A stretch of DNA of 22,216 nucleotides from a virus: positions 1 through 22,216 of the IMG/VR virus record IMGVR_UViG_3300020471_000271; one strand, 5' to 3'. Shown piece by piece: positions 11,081-21,095 of this stretch. The notes under the pieces were generated by a model. It was given only the letters and a program-made list of their open reading frames with translations. It was not told the DNA's origin and ran no database searches. The translations under genes were made by a program, and so were the position numbers. Positions within the stretch are counted from its first letter, which is position 1. Every line of letters starts with the position of its first letter.

Positions 11081-13548
11081 TGACTAATAGTTTTCAAAGC
11101 ACCGCCTTTCAACCTCAAGCAAGTCCTGTAGATACTTTTGTTCGACCTGTATCTGTGCAACCTAAAAGTGGTATTGAGTCTTTAGCTGAAACACTTGCTG
11201 TTGTAAATCCTAATATTCAAAAGTTTTTAGGTACTAAAATTGAAGATGCTATTGATGATGAAAAAACAAAATTTCAAAATTTAGCAATACAAGAAGATTT
11301 GCTTAATGGTGTTTTTGGAAATATTGTTACTGAAACAAGAAAAACAGAAGGTCAAGAAGCTGCTGATCAACTTATAGGTGCTTCTGTTATTGGTAAAAAA
11401 GCCTACGCTAAACAAAAACTTATAAACTCTACTTTTCAAATAGAAAATCTTTTACAACGTAGATATAAAACAGACACAGTTGATATTGAAAATGAAGATG
11501 GGTCTATTACAAATACACCTTTAAATCAAGTTTCTCCTGATTCAGCAGAATTTAAAAATTGGTTTCAAGGAATTATTAATCCTGTAATAACTAATATATC
11601 TGCTGATAGTGATTCGGAAATTATTAATAAATTTGTTTTACCACAACTACAAAAATCAATAATTAATTTAGATACAGAAGCTAGAAAACAATTTAATACT
11701 TTTAACAAAAATAGATTGTTACAAGAAAGCACAGATACTGTTAATACTGCTGCAAAGTTTTTTATAAAAGCACAGACATATAATTTTAGAAGTCCAGAAA
11801 CAAAGCAGGCTATGGAAACTGATTTAAAAAATAATCTTTCTAATTTAATTGTTAATATGAAAAATGCAGGTATTACAGGTAGTGACCTAACAACACTAAA
11901 CGAAAACTTGATAGATAATATTGTAAATATTGGTAATTTATCTGTTACTCAAGGTCAGTTTAACTATGCTCGTAAGCTAGTAAATTTCTTAGGTAACTCT
12001 ATACCAGGTTCTTCACCTGGAAAAACATTAAAAGATAATCCTAAATGGCTTGAAAAAACAACAAATTTTTTTACTGATTTATATGAAAAAGAAGTAGACA
12101 TAGCTTTAAGACCAGAAAAACTACGCAATGCACAAAGAAGAAACTCTTTTAATACTCAAATTGAAGATTATCGTAATGAGAAAGATCCAATAGTAAGAAG
12201 TCAAAAGTATGAAAAACTTAAATTAGATTTTCCAGAGAAAGAATTTCAAACAGATATTGATGAATTTGGTGTTCTTGATAATAAAACCTTTACTGAAAAA
12301 GCTAATGAGTTTAAAAAACAATTAAGAAGAGGTCAGTATTTAGTTGATGGTGAACCAGATAAAGGAAGTGCTTTTCTTCAGCTAGATGTCATAGAACGTC
12401 TAGATCCTACCCCAGATTCAGAAAGTCAAGAAGTACTTGAAGATTTAGAAAAACGCATAAACGAAATGAAAGGTTATTCAAAGGATATTGAAAAGTTTGA
12501 AACAAAAATAATGAATGATGCAAAATCAGCATTAAGCAAAAAAAACAGATTTGCTGGCAGAAGTTTAAGTAATAAAGATGCCAAACTATTACAACGATAT
12601 GAAAGGATTTTACAAGATGAAGCTGATGAAAGAATGGATGAGTTTGAGGAAGAGAATAATAGACCGATGACTTTAAGAGAAGCAAAAGAAATGTACAGAG
12701 ATTTAGATAATCTCTTAAAACTTGAACTTGGAGTTTTTACAGAAAGTGAAGCAGGTGTGAGGATTCCACAAGCTGATGCTATTGGTAAACAAGGTAAAAT
12801 AGAAAATCCATTTACAGCAGCAGACAGAAAGAAAAATCCGATACAGCAATCAAATCAACCAGTAAATCAATCAACAAACGAAACCTTAAAAGACCCTTCT
12901 TTTGATATACCAAAATTAAAAGATCAAGCTTCTAACAACCAAACTACAGACAATCAAATAGTAAGTGACATGACCCCTACAGGTCTTGGGGCAGAGGATG
13001 GAGATCTGATTGCTATGGCAAGAATAAATCAAAATACAAATAAGGAGAATGATTTGACAGAAAAAGAACCAGCAATATTAAGAACTGGAAACGGAGTAAC
13101 AAGAATGGAAACAAACTTTCCAATAATTTATAACTTAGCAAAAGAAATAGGTATTAAATTTCCAGAAGTTGTAGCTGCTCAATTCGGCCTAGAGTCTGCT
13201 CATGGAGAAAAAGAATCAGGCAAGAATAATTACTTGGGTATTAAAGCAACACAACAAGAAATAGCTGATGGGAAAGCTACATTGCGTAAAACAAAAGAAA
13301 TTATTAATGGTAAAGAAGTTCTTGTTGATGCCTACTTTAAGAATTTTGATTCAATAAGAGATATGTTATTGCAATATAAAAAAGAATGGAATGATGATTT
13401 CTTAGATAGAAAAGGAACTATTAATGTCAATACAGCAGAAGAAGCTATTCAAAGATTAAAAGATAATAAATATGCTACAGATCCAGATTATGTTAAAAAG
13501 GTAATAAGTGTTATAAAAAGTGCTAAAACCAATCCTCCACTTTTCTAG
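11080..13548 (+). CDS. Internal virion protein C (gp15-like) with C-terminal GH73 peptidoglycan hydrolase domain
   Basis: At 822 residues (T7 gp15: 747) this has the long helical, charged body of an ejection-channel protein. A polar Asn/Gln/Thr-rich linker (about 590-640) leads to a C-terminal enzyme domain at about 668-818. There, FPEVVAAQFGLESAHGEKES (694-713) carries the catalytic Glu705. NNYLGIKA (716-723), AYFKNFDSIRDML and YATDPDYVKKVISVI (798-812) are the remaining conserved blocks of the FlgJ-like/GH73 N-acetylglucosaminidase family. It would cut peptidoglycan as the channel crosses the wall. In T7 that job is done by a lytic transglycosylase at the N-terminus of gp16. The start overlaps the previous stop (TAATG) with no ribosome site. 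Confidence 0.88.
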   Translation: MTNSFQSTAFQPQASPVDTFVRPVSVQPKSGIESLAETLAVVNPNIQKFLGTKIEDAIDDEKTKFQNLAIQEDLLNGVFGNIVTETRKTEGQEAADQLIGASVIGKKAYAKQKLINSTFQIENLLQRRYKTDTVDIENEDGSITNTPLNQVSPDSAEFKNWFQGIINPVITNISADSDSEIINKFVLPQLQKSIINLDTEARKQFNTFNKNRLLQESTDTVNTAAKFFIKAQTYNFRSPETKQAMETDLKNNLSNLIVNMKNAGITGSDLTTLNENLIDNIVNIGNLSVTQGQFNYARKLVNFLGNSIPGSSPGKTLKDNPKWLEKTTNFFTDLYEKEVDIALRPEKLRNAQRRNSFNTQIEDYRNEKDPIVRSQKYEKLKLDFPEKEFQTDIDEFGVLDNKTFTEKANEFKKQLRRGQYLVDGEPDKGSAFLQLDVIERLDPTPDSESQEVLEDLEKRINEMKGYSKDIEKFETKIMNDAKSALSKKNRFAGRSLSNKDAKLLQRYERILQDEADERMDEFEEENNRPMTLREAKEMYRDLDNLLKLELGVFTESEAGVRIPQADAIGKQGKIENPFTAADRKKNPIQQSNQPVNQSTNETLKDPSFDIPKLKDQASNNQTTDNQIVSDMTPTGLGAEDGDLIAMARINQNTNKENDLTEKEPAILRTGNGVTRMETNFPIIYNLAKEIGIKFPEVVAAQFGLESAHGEKESGKNNYLGIKATQQEIADGKATLRKTKEIINGKEVLVDAYFKNFDSIRDMLLQYKKEWNDDFLDRKGTINVNTAEEAIQRLKDNKYATDPDYVKKVISVIKSAKTNPPLF

Positions 13549-13551
13549 TAA

Positions 13552-16500
13552 ATGACTGACTCCAATCTAAATAATCTCAGTAAAAAAAAGAAAGCTGAAG
13601 CCCTCAGAGCAAAAAGACTGAATATAATTAAAAGTGAGCCTATTATTAAAGGTCTTGATACCGTTGATGAAGCCTTACAACAATCTTATGCTAAAACTGT
13701 AGATTTTTTTGATAATACTTTTTTAGGAGACAAGAGATCATTAGACGAGATTAGAGCTAATAGAGATAAAATATTACAAGACGCTAGAGATAAAAGTAGA
13801 GAGCTTCAAGATAAATATGCAGACAGTTTAGGACCTGTTGGTGATGTATATAGAGGATTTTTATCTGTTCCTATCGGATTGACAAATAATGTAAATAATC
13901 AAATAAGAGGTTATTTTTCAGCTTTAAAAGGTAATCCGTATGAAGAAGAAGATTTAATTAATTTAGACGCTTTAGGACTAAGAAGACCAGGAGATGAAAA
14001 TAGACTTGGTTATAGTCTTACTTACAATTTTGGTAAGGCTTTTGTAGGTTTTAACTTAGCAAATAAAACTTTAAAAGGTGCTGGTTTTAAAAAGATAGTT
14101 AAGTCAAAAAAAGGTGGTAAAGAAGTAGTTGAAGATGTTGTTGCTCCCTTAAGGTTTTTTGCAGCAGGTCAACTTGCAGATGCTGTTGCTTTTACACCTT
14201 ACGAAGAAAATGTATATAACATTCTTAACAAATGGAAACCAATAAGAAATGATTTCTTTGAACATTGTTCAGCAGCAGATAAAGATATTCCTTTTATAGA
14301 AGCAAAATTAAGACAACAGTACTGCATGGGTCTTGCAGGTGAAGCTATTGGTTTTGGTGGTCGTTTTGCAGGTAAACTTGCTAGTGGTAGTACTGAGTTT
14401 ATTAAAAAATCACCAGATATAGCGTCTGGATTAAGAGGTCTTTTTTCTGAAGAGACAATAAGAAAAGCAGATAACATGATTGAAGGCTTCAGAAGCATAA
14501 GAAACAATCCAATTAAAAGACAACAATCATTAGATGTTGTTTCTCAATATCAAAAAAACACATTAGATGATGTTGATACCTTTGCTAAAAGCAATACTGA
14601 ATTACTTGTTGATGAAGGTGATGATGACATTATTGATGAACTGCTTAAAGTATCAAAAACTGATGTAGGTGAAGAAGTAACAGAAGATTTAGTAAACAGA
14701 CCAAAACCACCTGCAACTCAAAAGTTTTCTAAAGATTTACAACCTACAAAACCAGTAGGAATCTTTGATCAAGAAAAAGGTACTCTCATTCCAAGTCGCA
14801 AAGTATTACCTGATTCTGATAAAGATGCACAGTTAATTTATGACGGTATTAATGCTTCTGATCTAACTGATCCAAAGGCTACAAAGGTAATGACTGATGA
14901 GATGCAGTTAGGTCGTATTGTAAAAATGACTGATGAGACTACAGTTGCAAACCTTACTTATCTATATAACAACTATGCAGATCAAACAAAAGAAACACTA
15001 GCTGATTATGTTCTTAAAGGTATAAGAGTACAAAGAAGATCAGCAAGAAACATTAATAGGTCTCTTGAAATATTAGAAGAAGCAAGATTAACTGATAATA
15101 AAGAATTATATGAAAGAGCTAAACCAATATTTGTTAAAAACTGGAGAAAGTTTACTAGCTTTGTAACAGAGCTTAAAGGTCTTAGATCTGAAATAGCAAG
15201 AACGGAAAGAGTAGGACAATTAGCAGGTAAAGATCCAACCATTCTTAAAGATGGCTCAAACTTACAAAATGTCAAAAAAACAAAAACAACAGATAAGAAT
15301 GTCTTAGGTCAAATTCAAGAACAAAAACGAATTAAAGAAGATCAGAAGTTAATAAAGGAGTTAGTACCTTCAGAAGAACAAATTGAAAGAGCCTTAGACT
15401 CTAAAGACTTAAATGAACTTTTAGATTTTAGTAGAAAACTAAGAATGATAAATGGTGATCCTAATGCACTAACAAAACTATTAAAAGGCGATGTATCAGG
15501 TGATGAATTGATAGAGGATTTAGCCTTTGGTCTTAGAATGAGTAAAGAAATATATGTAAACAACTTACTTGGAGCAGTAGAAACACAACAAATAAACGTA
15601 GCTTCTGGTCTTCTTAATATGTTTTTAGGACCTATTAAATCAATTAGTTATGCAGCTTTGTCAGATGAAGGTAATTCCAAACAAATAGCTAGAGGTATTG
15701 CAGAGTTAGTTGCCCAACAATTAGTTCTAAAAGATTCTGCAAGAATGGCGAAACGTGCATGGACTTTAAATCAAAATTTAGTTGCACCTGCAAATAGAAA
15801 ATTTGTTGATAAAAGTAGCACCTTTACTGAACTAGCAGAAAAAATAAAAAATGATCCAGAAAATTTATCATTTCTTGGTAAAAAATCAGAAACTGTTAAT
15901 AAAGCAATAAAAGATCTTAATGTACCAATAACTAAAGAACCAATAGAATTACCTTTCTTTAATAAATCTATTGCACCTATTTCAATCACAAACGAGTCCA
16001 TATCTTCATTAGTTAAAACTTTTGGTAATGCTGTAAATTTACCTGGTCGTTTTACAATGAGTTTTGGTGATGAACTTGTAAAACAACAAATATTAAGAAG
16101 TGGTGCTTTAGCTGACTTTATTGAGAAGGGTTGGGAAACTGGATTGCGTTCTGATCAGTTTGAAACTTTTGTTAGAAGAGGTATGGAAGATATAAATAAG
16201 TTATTAGTTAATCAGAGTATTGAAGGTGTTTCAGATTTAGCTCAACAAGTATTTGCTAAAAATGCAGAACAGGCAATTCTTGATACATTTACCCGACCTA
16301 TAGGACAAGGCTATTTTAAAAAAGTTACAAGACCCATTACTAATTTTGCTAAAAAACCTGGTATGGATTGGATTAATGCTTTTGTTGGCACACCAGTAAA
16401 TATTAAAAAATTTGTACTACGAAAGTTTCTTACTGCTCCTACTTCCCTAATAGGTACGAAATATGACGCATCAAGACCAGGCAGTTTATTAAACAAATTA

Positions 16501-17982
16501 AATTTTCAAACTGGTAAACCTATTAATATTGGCTTTGGTAATGTTTTAAAAGAATATAACGATGCAATGTTAAGTGATGATTGGAGTACAAGGTCTAAAG
16601 CGTTAGGAGAAGCAATTATAGGACAAGGGTTTTTATTAGGATTAGGTCTTATGTCTTCAGCAAGAAATGACCCTGATGCCGAAATGGTTTTAGTTGGTGC
16701 AGGTCCTAGAAATTATCAAGGACAACAGTTAAGAAAAGAACTGGGTGAAATACCAAATAGTGTTGGTTTCTTACAAAAAGATGAGGAAGGTAATAATATT
16801 CTTGGTGCAGATGGCAAACCTAAAAGATATTATTTATCGTTTCAAGGTTTAGATCCTTGGGAAAGTGCTTTAGAAATTATGGGTGATTGGCCTGAAGTAA
16901 CAGCAGAATTAGATGCTGAAGATAAAGAAGAAGCAGGTAACGTTGTACTGGCTCTAACTTGGAGATCATTACAAAATGATATTTTTTTACAAGGAGTTAC
17001 AGAGTTTGTTGATGTATTTAGAAATCCAGACAAATTTGCAAGATGGATGGGAAGACAAATTATTAATAGAACTCCATTTTCTGGTAGAGCTTCTATAGGC
17101 GATATAGCCAAAAGTCTTGGTATGCCAGAAAGTACAGTGAAATATTTAGATATAGCTTCTTTGGGTGCTACAAAAATACCAATACCAATGTGGCAAACTA
17201 CCGCTAGATCTATAAAAAGAGCTAATGATTATGATTATTTTGATGAATCTACAGGAATACAATACAACCTAGAAAATCCTAAATTTGATACAAAAGTACG
17301 CAAGGGTGATATAACAAAACAAACAACTAGAGATGATGGAACACTTGTTGATATAGAACCAACAATACCAGTAGTAGAAAATTATTTAAAAAAGTTTGGT
17401 TTAAGTTTTAAACGTACATTATCTCAAGGAGTTACTGGTTGGGATGCTGATTTAGAACCAGTTCGTAATAAATACACTGGTAAATATATGCAATATCCTG
17501 TTGGTTTTGGTTATAAAAACTATAACCGTTTTAAATATAGTGAATCAGAAAACAATCCTATTCTTACTTTTATGGATGAAATAGGAATTGTAGATACTCC
17601 ATTACCTGATGAATTGTTAGGTGGCATATATTTAGATAGCGAAAATTGGTTAAAAATTAATAACAGTATTTCTTTACTTAGGGATGAAGAAGGTGTTTCC
17701 GTACAAGAAAAATATCTTGAATATATTAATGATCCAGAAGTAAAGAAACGTAGAAAAATATTAAAAGAAGGTCCAGATGCTATAGATTCACAAAGGTCAA
17801 AAAGATACAGAGATCAAATAACTAAAGAATTAAGAAACGGATTTAGAGATATTTATAAGGAACAAGAAGAAAGAGCTATTATGAGGTGGTTAGAACAAGA
17901 CAGACCAGATCTGCTTGACGCATACATCAAAGAACTCGAAGCTCTTGACGAAGGCTTTGAACGCAACCTTGACACTAATTAA
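13552..17982 (+). CDS. Large internal virion protein D (gp16-like, 1476 aa)
   Basis: The largest gene of the window sits where T7 has gp16 (1318 aa), the protein that extends the ejection channel through the inner membrane and draws in DNA. The body is long, charged and helical, with an N-terminal Lys-rich helix (LSKKKKAEALRAKRLN). Moderately hydrophobic stretches include GLTNNVNNQIRGYFSALKG and GQGFLLGLGLMSSA (1024-1037). The latter is followed by NDPDAEMVLVGAGPRNYQGQ, a segment I recognise from gp16 homologues of marine podoviruses. I see no transglycosylase motif at its N-terminus, consistent with the wall-cutting domain having moved to the preceding protein. It starts three bases after that gene (TAG-TAA-ATG). 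The C-terminus is strongly charged. Confidence 0.86.
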   Translation: MTDSNLNNLSKKKKAEALRAKRLNIIKSEPIIKGLDTVDEALQQSYAKTVDFFDNTFLGDKRSLDEIRANRDKILQDARDKSRELQDKYADSLGPVGDVYRGFLSVPIGLTNNVNNQIRGYFSALKGNPYEEEDLINLDALGLRRPGDENRLGYSLTYNFGKAFVGFNLANKTLKGAGFKKIVKSKKGGKEVVEDVVAPLRFFAAGQLADAVAFTPYEENVYNILNKWKPIRNDFFEHCSAADKDIPFIEAKLRQQYCMGLAGEAIGFGGRFAGKLASGSTEFIKKSPDIASGLRGLFSEETIRKADNMIEGFRSIRNNPIKRQQSLDVVSQYQKNTLDDVDTFAKSNTELLVDEGDDDIIDELLKVSKTDVGEEVTEDLVNRPKPPATQKFSKDLQPTKPVGIFDQEKGTLIPSRKVLPDSDKDAQLIYDGINASDLTDPKATKVMTDEMQLGRIVKMTDETTVANLTYLYNNYADQTKETLADYVLKGIRVQRRSARNINRSLEILEEARLTDNKELYERAKPIFVKNWRKFTSFVTELKGLRSEIARTERVGQLAGKDPTILKDGSNLQNVKKTKTTDKNVLGQIQEQKRIKEDQKLIKELVPSEEQIERALDSKDLNELLDFSRKLRMINGDPNALTKLLKGDVSGDELIEDLAFGLRMSKEIYVNNLLGAVETQQINVASGLLNMFLGPIKSISYAALSDEGNSKQIARGIAELVAQQLVLKDSARMAKRAWTLNQNLVAPANRKFVDKSSTFTELAEKIKNDPENLSFLGKKSETVNKAIKDLNVPITKEPIELPFFNKSIAPISITNESISSLVKTFGNAVNLPGRFTMSFGDELVKQQILRSGALADFIEKGWETGLRSDQFETFVRRGMEDINKLLVNQSIEGVSDLAQQVFAKNAEQAILDTFTRPIGQGYFKKVTRPITNFAKKPGMDWINAFVGTPVNIKKFVLRKFLTAPTSLIGTKYDASRPGSLLNKLNFQTGKPINIGFGNVLKEYNDAMLSDDWSTRSKALGEAIIGQGFLLGLGLMSSARNDPDAEMVLVGAGPRNYQGQQLRKELGEIPNSVGFLQKDEEGNNILGADGKPKRYYLSFQGLDPWESALEIMGDWPEVTAELDAEDKEEAGNVVLALTWRSLQNDIFLQGVTEFVDVFRNPDKFARWMGRQIINRTPFSGRASIGDIAKSLGMPESTVKYLDIASLGATKIPIPMWQTTARSIKRANDYDYFDESTGIQYNLENPKFDTKVRKGDITKQTTRDDGTLVDIEPTIPVVENYLKKFGLSFKRTLSQGVTGWDADLEPVRNKYTGKYMQYPVGFGYKNYNRFKYSESENNPILTFMDEIGIVDTPLPDELLGGIYLDSENWLKINNSISLLRDEEGVSVQEKYLEYINDPEVKKRRKILKEGPDAIDSQRSKRYRDQITKELRNGFRDIYKEQEERAIMRWLEQDRPDLLDAYIKELEALDEGFERNLDTN

Positions 17983-17984
17983 TC

Positions 17985-20171
17985 ATGGCTACTAACACTG
18001 CTGCATCTTTTACAAACCATACTGGTAATGGTACTGCTGGTCCTTTCAGTATCTCCTTTTCCTATCTATCAGAAGCTGAAGTTGATGTTACGGTTGGTGG
18101 TGTCTTAAAAACTCTTACCACACATTACACTTTCACCAGTGCTACGCAGATTACATTTACCAGTGGTAATGAACCTGGTAATGGTGTTGCTATTAATATT
18201 CAACGAGATACAAATATAACTGCTAAAAAAGTAGATTTTAATGATGGTTCTGTTTTAACAGAATCAGATCTTGATACACAAAATGATCAGATACTATTTG
18301 CAGTACAGGAAAACTTACGCAAACTAGACACTATAGAAGAGAGTGCAACAGGAGATCAAACAGCAGCAGAAATTAGAACCTTAGTAGAAAGTGCAACTGA
18401 TAGTAATGTCTTTACCGATGCTGATCATACCAAACTTAACAACATAGAAGCTTCTGCTACAGCAGACCAGACAGCCAGTGAAATAAGAACTCTTGTTGAA
18501 AGTGCCAGCGATAGTAACGTGTTTACTGATGCAGACCATACAAAATTAAACGCTATTGAAGCTAATGCAACTGCTGATCAAACTAACTCTGAGATAAAGA
18601 CAGCTTATGAAGCAAACAGTGATACCAATGCTTTTACAGATGCTGAAAAAACTAAATTATCAGGTATAGAAACAGGTGCTGAAGTAAATCCTACTAATGC
18701 TGAAATTAAAACAGCTTATGAAGCAAATAGTAACACTAATGCTTTTACAGATGCCGAGAAAACTAAACTTGCAGGTATAGAAGCTTCAGCCACAGCAGAT
18801 CAATCTAATGCTGAAATTAAAACAGCTTATGAAGCAAACTCAGATACTAATGCTTTTACAGATGCCGAGAAAACTAAACTTGGTAATTTAGGATCTTTAA
18901 ATGCTTTATCAGATGTAAATACTTCTGGTGTCGCTGATGGCAAGATACTTAAATATGATGCTTCTGCATCTAAATTTATTATTGCTGATGATGGTGGTTC
19001 TGGTGGTGGTGGAGCTTCAGCTTTTACTGGCTTGTCTGATACCCCTGCAAACTTTGGTGGTGCAGCAAGTAAAACTGTAAAGGTAAACGCTGCTGGTAAC
19101 GCTCTTGAGTTTGTTACTGTATCTACTGATGTTGTTGACGATACAACCCCACAACTAGGTGGTAACTTAGATGTTCAAACAAATGAAATAACAACAAGCA
19201 CTACTAACGGTAATGTAAAACTAACTCCTGATGGTACAGGAAAAGTAGAAATAAAAGGTAATGGTAGTAATGATGCTCAAGTAGTTCTGAACTGTAGTAA
19301 TAATAGTCATGGTCAAACTATTAAAGCACCTCCTCATAGTGCTGGTGTAAGTAACACGTTTACTTTACCAACTACTGCTACTGCTAATTTAGGTGGAGGT
19401 GGTGGTTTACTAAAAGTTGTTCAATCTGGTCAACTTAGTTTTGATACAAATAGTTATGTAACAAATACTCAAAGTCAATTTATTGTTTCTAGTGGTCAAA
19501 ATATTGAATTTGGTCAAAATAATTTACTAAAATTTGATACTGATAACACCAATGGTTTTAATATAAGTTTTAAAGGGCCAAATAGTTTAACAAAAACAAG
19601 TGCATATACATTACCTGAAGATGGCAGTAACGGACAATTTTTAAAAACTAATGGCAGTGGTGTATTAAGTTTTGATACTGTTGATTTATCTGCCAAAATG
19701 AACAAAGCAGGTGACACAATTACAGGTGATGTCACTATCGCTTCTGGTACAACAAACAAAAATATTAATATAGATGTTGATAGTAAAATTAGATTTGACG
19801 ATGATTTAAAAGCTACATTTGGAAATGGTGATGATCTGCAAATTTACCATGATGGTTCTCACAGTTATATTGATGATAATGGTACAGGTAATTTAAAAAT
19901 ACAACTTGGTGGTGCAACAAAAGCAGAAGTTGTTTCTACTGGATTAACCGTAACAGGAACATTAACTGCTACAGCTTATGCAGGTGATGGGTCAGGTCTT
20001 ACAGGTATTGCATCAACGGTAGCTGGTGGTGCTATCTATGAGAATAGTGCTACTATTAGTTCAACTCACACCATTGCATCAGGTACTAACGGAATGAGTG
20101 CAGGTCCAGTTTCCGTCAGTAGCGGAGTTACCTTAACTATCAGTTCTGGTAGTGTCTATACAGTAGTTTAA
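17985..20171 (+). CDS. Tail fibre (T7 gp17-type N-terminus, 728 aa)
   Basis: This is a host-recognition fibre. Residues 1-120 form the T7-type tail-anchoring domain: SISFSYLSEAEVDVTVGGVL, then HYTFTSATQITFT, and KKVDFNDGSVLTESDLDTQN (about 82-101), which parallels VDFTDGSILRAYDLN in T7 gp17. Residues 123-307 are five 37-residue repeats. A Gly-rich linker follows, then beta-rich blocks ending with FGNGDDLQIYHDGSHSYIDD and AYAGDGSGLTGIAS, which are frequent in marine phage fibres, and a Ser/Thr-rich C-terminus (TISSGSVYTVV) probably forming the trimeric tip. The anchor domain implies this fibre binds the tail directly; the next fibres may attach through it. It starts two bases after the gp16-like stop (TAA-TC-ATG). 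Confidence 0.9.
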   Translation: MATNTAASFTNHTGNGTAGPFSISFSYLSEAEVDVTVGGVLKTLTTHYTFTSATQITFTSGNEPGNGVAINIQRDTNITAKKVDFNDGSVLTESDLDTQNDQILFAVQENLRKLDTIEESATGDQTAAEIRTLVESATDSNVFTDADHTKLNNIEASATADQTASEIRTLVESASDSNVFTDADHTKLNAIEANATADQTNSEIKTAYEANSDTNAFTDAEKTKLSGIETGAEVNPTNAEIKTAYEANSNTNAFTDAEKTKLAGIEASATADQSNAEIKTAYEANSDTNAFTDAEKTKLGNLGSLNALSDVNTSGVADGKILKYDASASKFIIADDGGSGGGGASAFTGLSDTPANFGGAASKTVKVNAAGNALEFVTVSTDVVDDTTPQLGGNLDVQTNEITTSTTNGNVKLTPDGTGKVEIKGNGSNDAQVVLNCSNNSHGQTIKAPPHSAGVSNTFTLPTTATANLGGGGGLLKVVQSGQLSFDTNSYVTNTQSQFIVSSGQNIEFGQNNLLKFDTDNTNGFNISFKGPNSLTKTSAYTLPEDGSNGQFLKTNGSGVLSFDTVDLSAKMNKAGDTITGDVTIASGTTNKNINIDVDSKIRFDDDLKATFGNGDDLQIYHDGSHSYIDDNGTGNLKIQLGGATKAEVVSTGLTVTGTLTATAYAGDGSGLTGIASTVAGGAIYENSATISSTHTIASGTNGMSAGPVSVSSGVTLTISSGSVYTVV
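18351..18905 (+). repeat. Five tandem 111-bp repeats inside the tail fibre gene
   Basis: Units at 18351-18461, 18462-18572, 18573-18683, 18684-18794 and 18795-18905 each encode 37 residues with the pattern (A/G)DQTxxEI+TxxExxxDxNxFTDAxxTKLxxIExxAT. Units 1 and 2 resemble each other, as do 3-5. Units 4 and 5 are almost identical in DNA over most of their length, so duplication there is recent. Unit 5 diverges after TKL. Such repeats make the extended shaft of the fibre, and recombination between copies could alter its length. Confidence 0.92.
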
Positions 20172-20173
20172 TT

Positions 20174-20779
20174 ATGCCGATAACATTAAACGGAAATGGA
20201 ACAGTAACAGGAATCACCGTAGGAGGACTTCCAGACGGTATTGTTGATACCGATATGCTTGCAGCTAATGCAGTAAACCTCGCAAAACTTGGAGCTACAA
20301 CTGGCAAGAATGGGCCATTTCTTCAAGTAAAACAAACAGTCAAAACTGATGTTTTTAGTCAATCAGTAGCTACAGGAACAGATTCTAGTGTTATTACAGG
20401 TTTAACAGTCTCTATAACTGCAAGTTCAGCAACTAATAAAATTCTTATCATTTATCAAGTTACAGGAGATATTCATTGTAATTACTTAACTATAACTAAA
20501 GATGGAAGTAGCTTAACAAATGCTACAGGTGATGCTAGTGGAAATATTGCAAGATGTACAGGTAAGGGAGATTATACAGCACATGGTTATTATATGAACA
20601 GTTTACCCTTAATATTTTTAGATACGGCAGGAGATACAAATGCTCATACTTATGGTGTAAAAGTTAGACATGCATCACTTAGCACTCAAGACGTATTTAT
20701 CAATCGAAGGGTAAATGACAATGTTGCTACAAATGCAACTGCTATCTCAACAGTTACAGCGTTGGAGGTAGCCGCATAA
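20174..20779 (+). CDS. Second tail fibre/adhesin protein (201 aa), copy A
   Basis: This 201-residue beta-rich protein starts MPITLNGNGTVTGITVGGLP, with a DGIVDTDMLAANAVNLAKL segment common at the N-terminus of phage fibre proteins. From residue about 50 it continues LQVKQTVKTDVFSQSVATGT and ends DVFINRRVNDN...ISTVTALEVAA. This C-terminal part is homologous to the protein encoded at 21096-21704 (QVVQTVKTDTFS...YVYLNRTHTD...ISTITAMEIAA), while the N-termini differ. It is probably a receptor-binding or fibre-tip protein. It follows the main fibre after two bases (TAA-TT-ATG) and overlaps the next small gene (TAATG). Confidence 0.8.
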   Translation: MPITLNGNGTVTGITVGGLPDGIVDTDMLAANAVNLAKLGATTGKNGPFLQVKQTVKTDVFSQSVATGTDSSVITGLTVSITASSATNKILIIYQVTGDIHCNYLTITKDGSSLTNATGDASGNIARCTGKGDYTAHGYYMNSLPLIFLDTAGDTNAHTYGVKVRHASLSTQDVFINRRVNDNVATNATAISTVTALEVAA

Positions 20780-21093
20780 TGGGTTTAGATCACGAAGCAA
20801 TCAGAAAAGCTTATCCGTCTATAACAACACTAGATGATTCTTTTGTTAATTATGGTTTAGATAAAGATGGAAAGTCAGTAAGTCTTGACCAAAGTAAGAT
20901 TGATAGTGCGAGAGCAACATTAAATTCTGAAGCTTCTGCAATAGCTTATAAATCTGTTAGACAACCTTTATATCCATCTTTAGGTGATTTTGCAGATGCT
21001 ATGTATTGGAACAGTAAGGGAGATTCGACTAAACTAGAAGCATATTACGCAGCCTGTGAAAAGGTAAAAGCTGACAACCCAAAACCTAGCTAA
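20779..21093 (+). CDS. Fibre-associated small protein (104 aa), copy A
   Basis: This 104-residue acidic, helical protein is paired with the fibre before it. Its start lies within that gene's stop (TAATG), with a strong GGAGGT at 20764-20769. It reads MGLDHEAIRKAYPSITTLDD, then DKDGKSVSLDQSKIDSARAT, and ends YPSLGDFADAMYWNSKGDST plus a helix finishing KADNPKPS. The (Y/S)IGDxxDxLY...IxxVKxxNPKP ending is found on small phage tail-region proteins. It is a paralogue of the protein at 21737-22060. It could be a fibre chaperone or a small virion subunit; the sequence alone does not decide. Confidence 0.8.
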   Translation: MGLDHEAIRKAYPSITTLDDSFVNYGLDKDGKSVSLDQSKIDSARATLNSEASAIAYKSVRQPLYPSLGDFADAMYWNSKGDSTKLEAYYAACEKVKADNPKPS

Positions 21094-21095
21094 TT

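Noticed and set aside
12407-12685. Minus-strand open frame of 92 codons opposite the gp15-like gene, Phe/Leu-rich
   Set aside because: Antisense artefact of an A-rich, Lys/Glu-rich coding region; no start context.
18351-18905. CRISPR array or other non-coding repeat array
   Set aside because: The units are 111 bp, in frame, without spacers, and encode a fibre repeat. They are protein repeats.
20779-21093. EF-hand-like loop in the 104-aa protein (DKDGKSV) and in its paralogue at 21737 (DKDGNSV)
   Set aside because: Loop position 1 is Gly or Ala and position 8 is Ser, so the calcium consensus fails. Contrast with the good loop in the 4630 gene.
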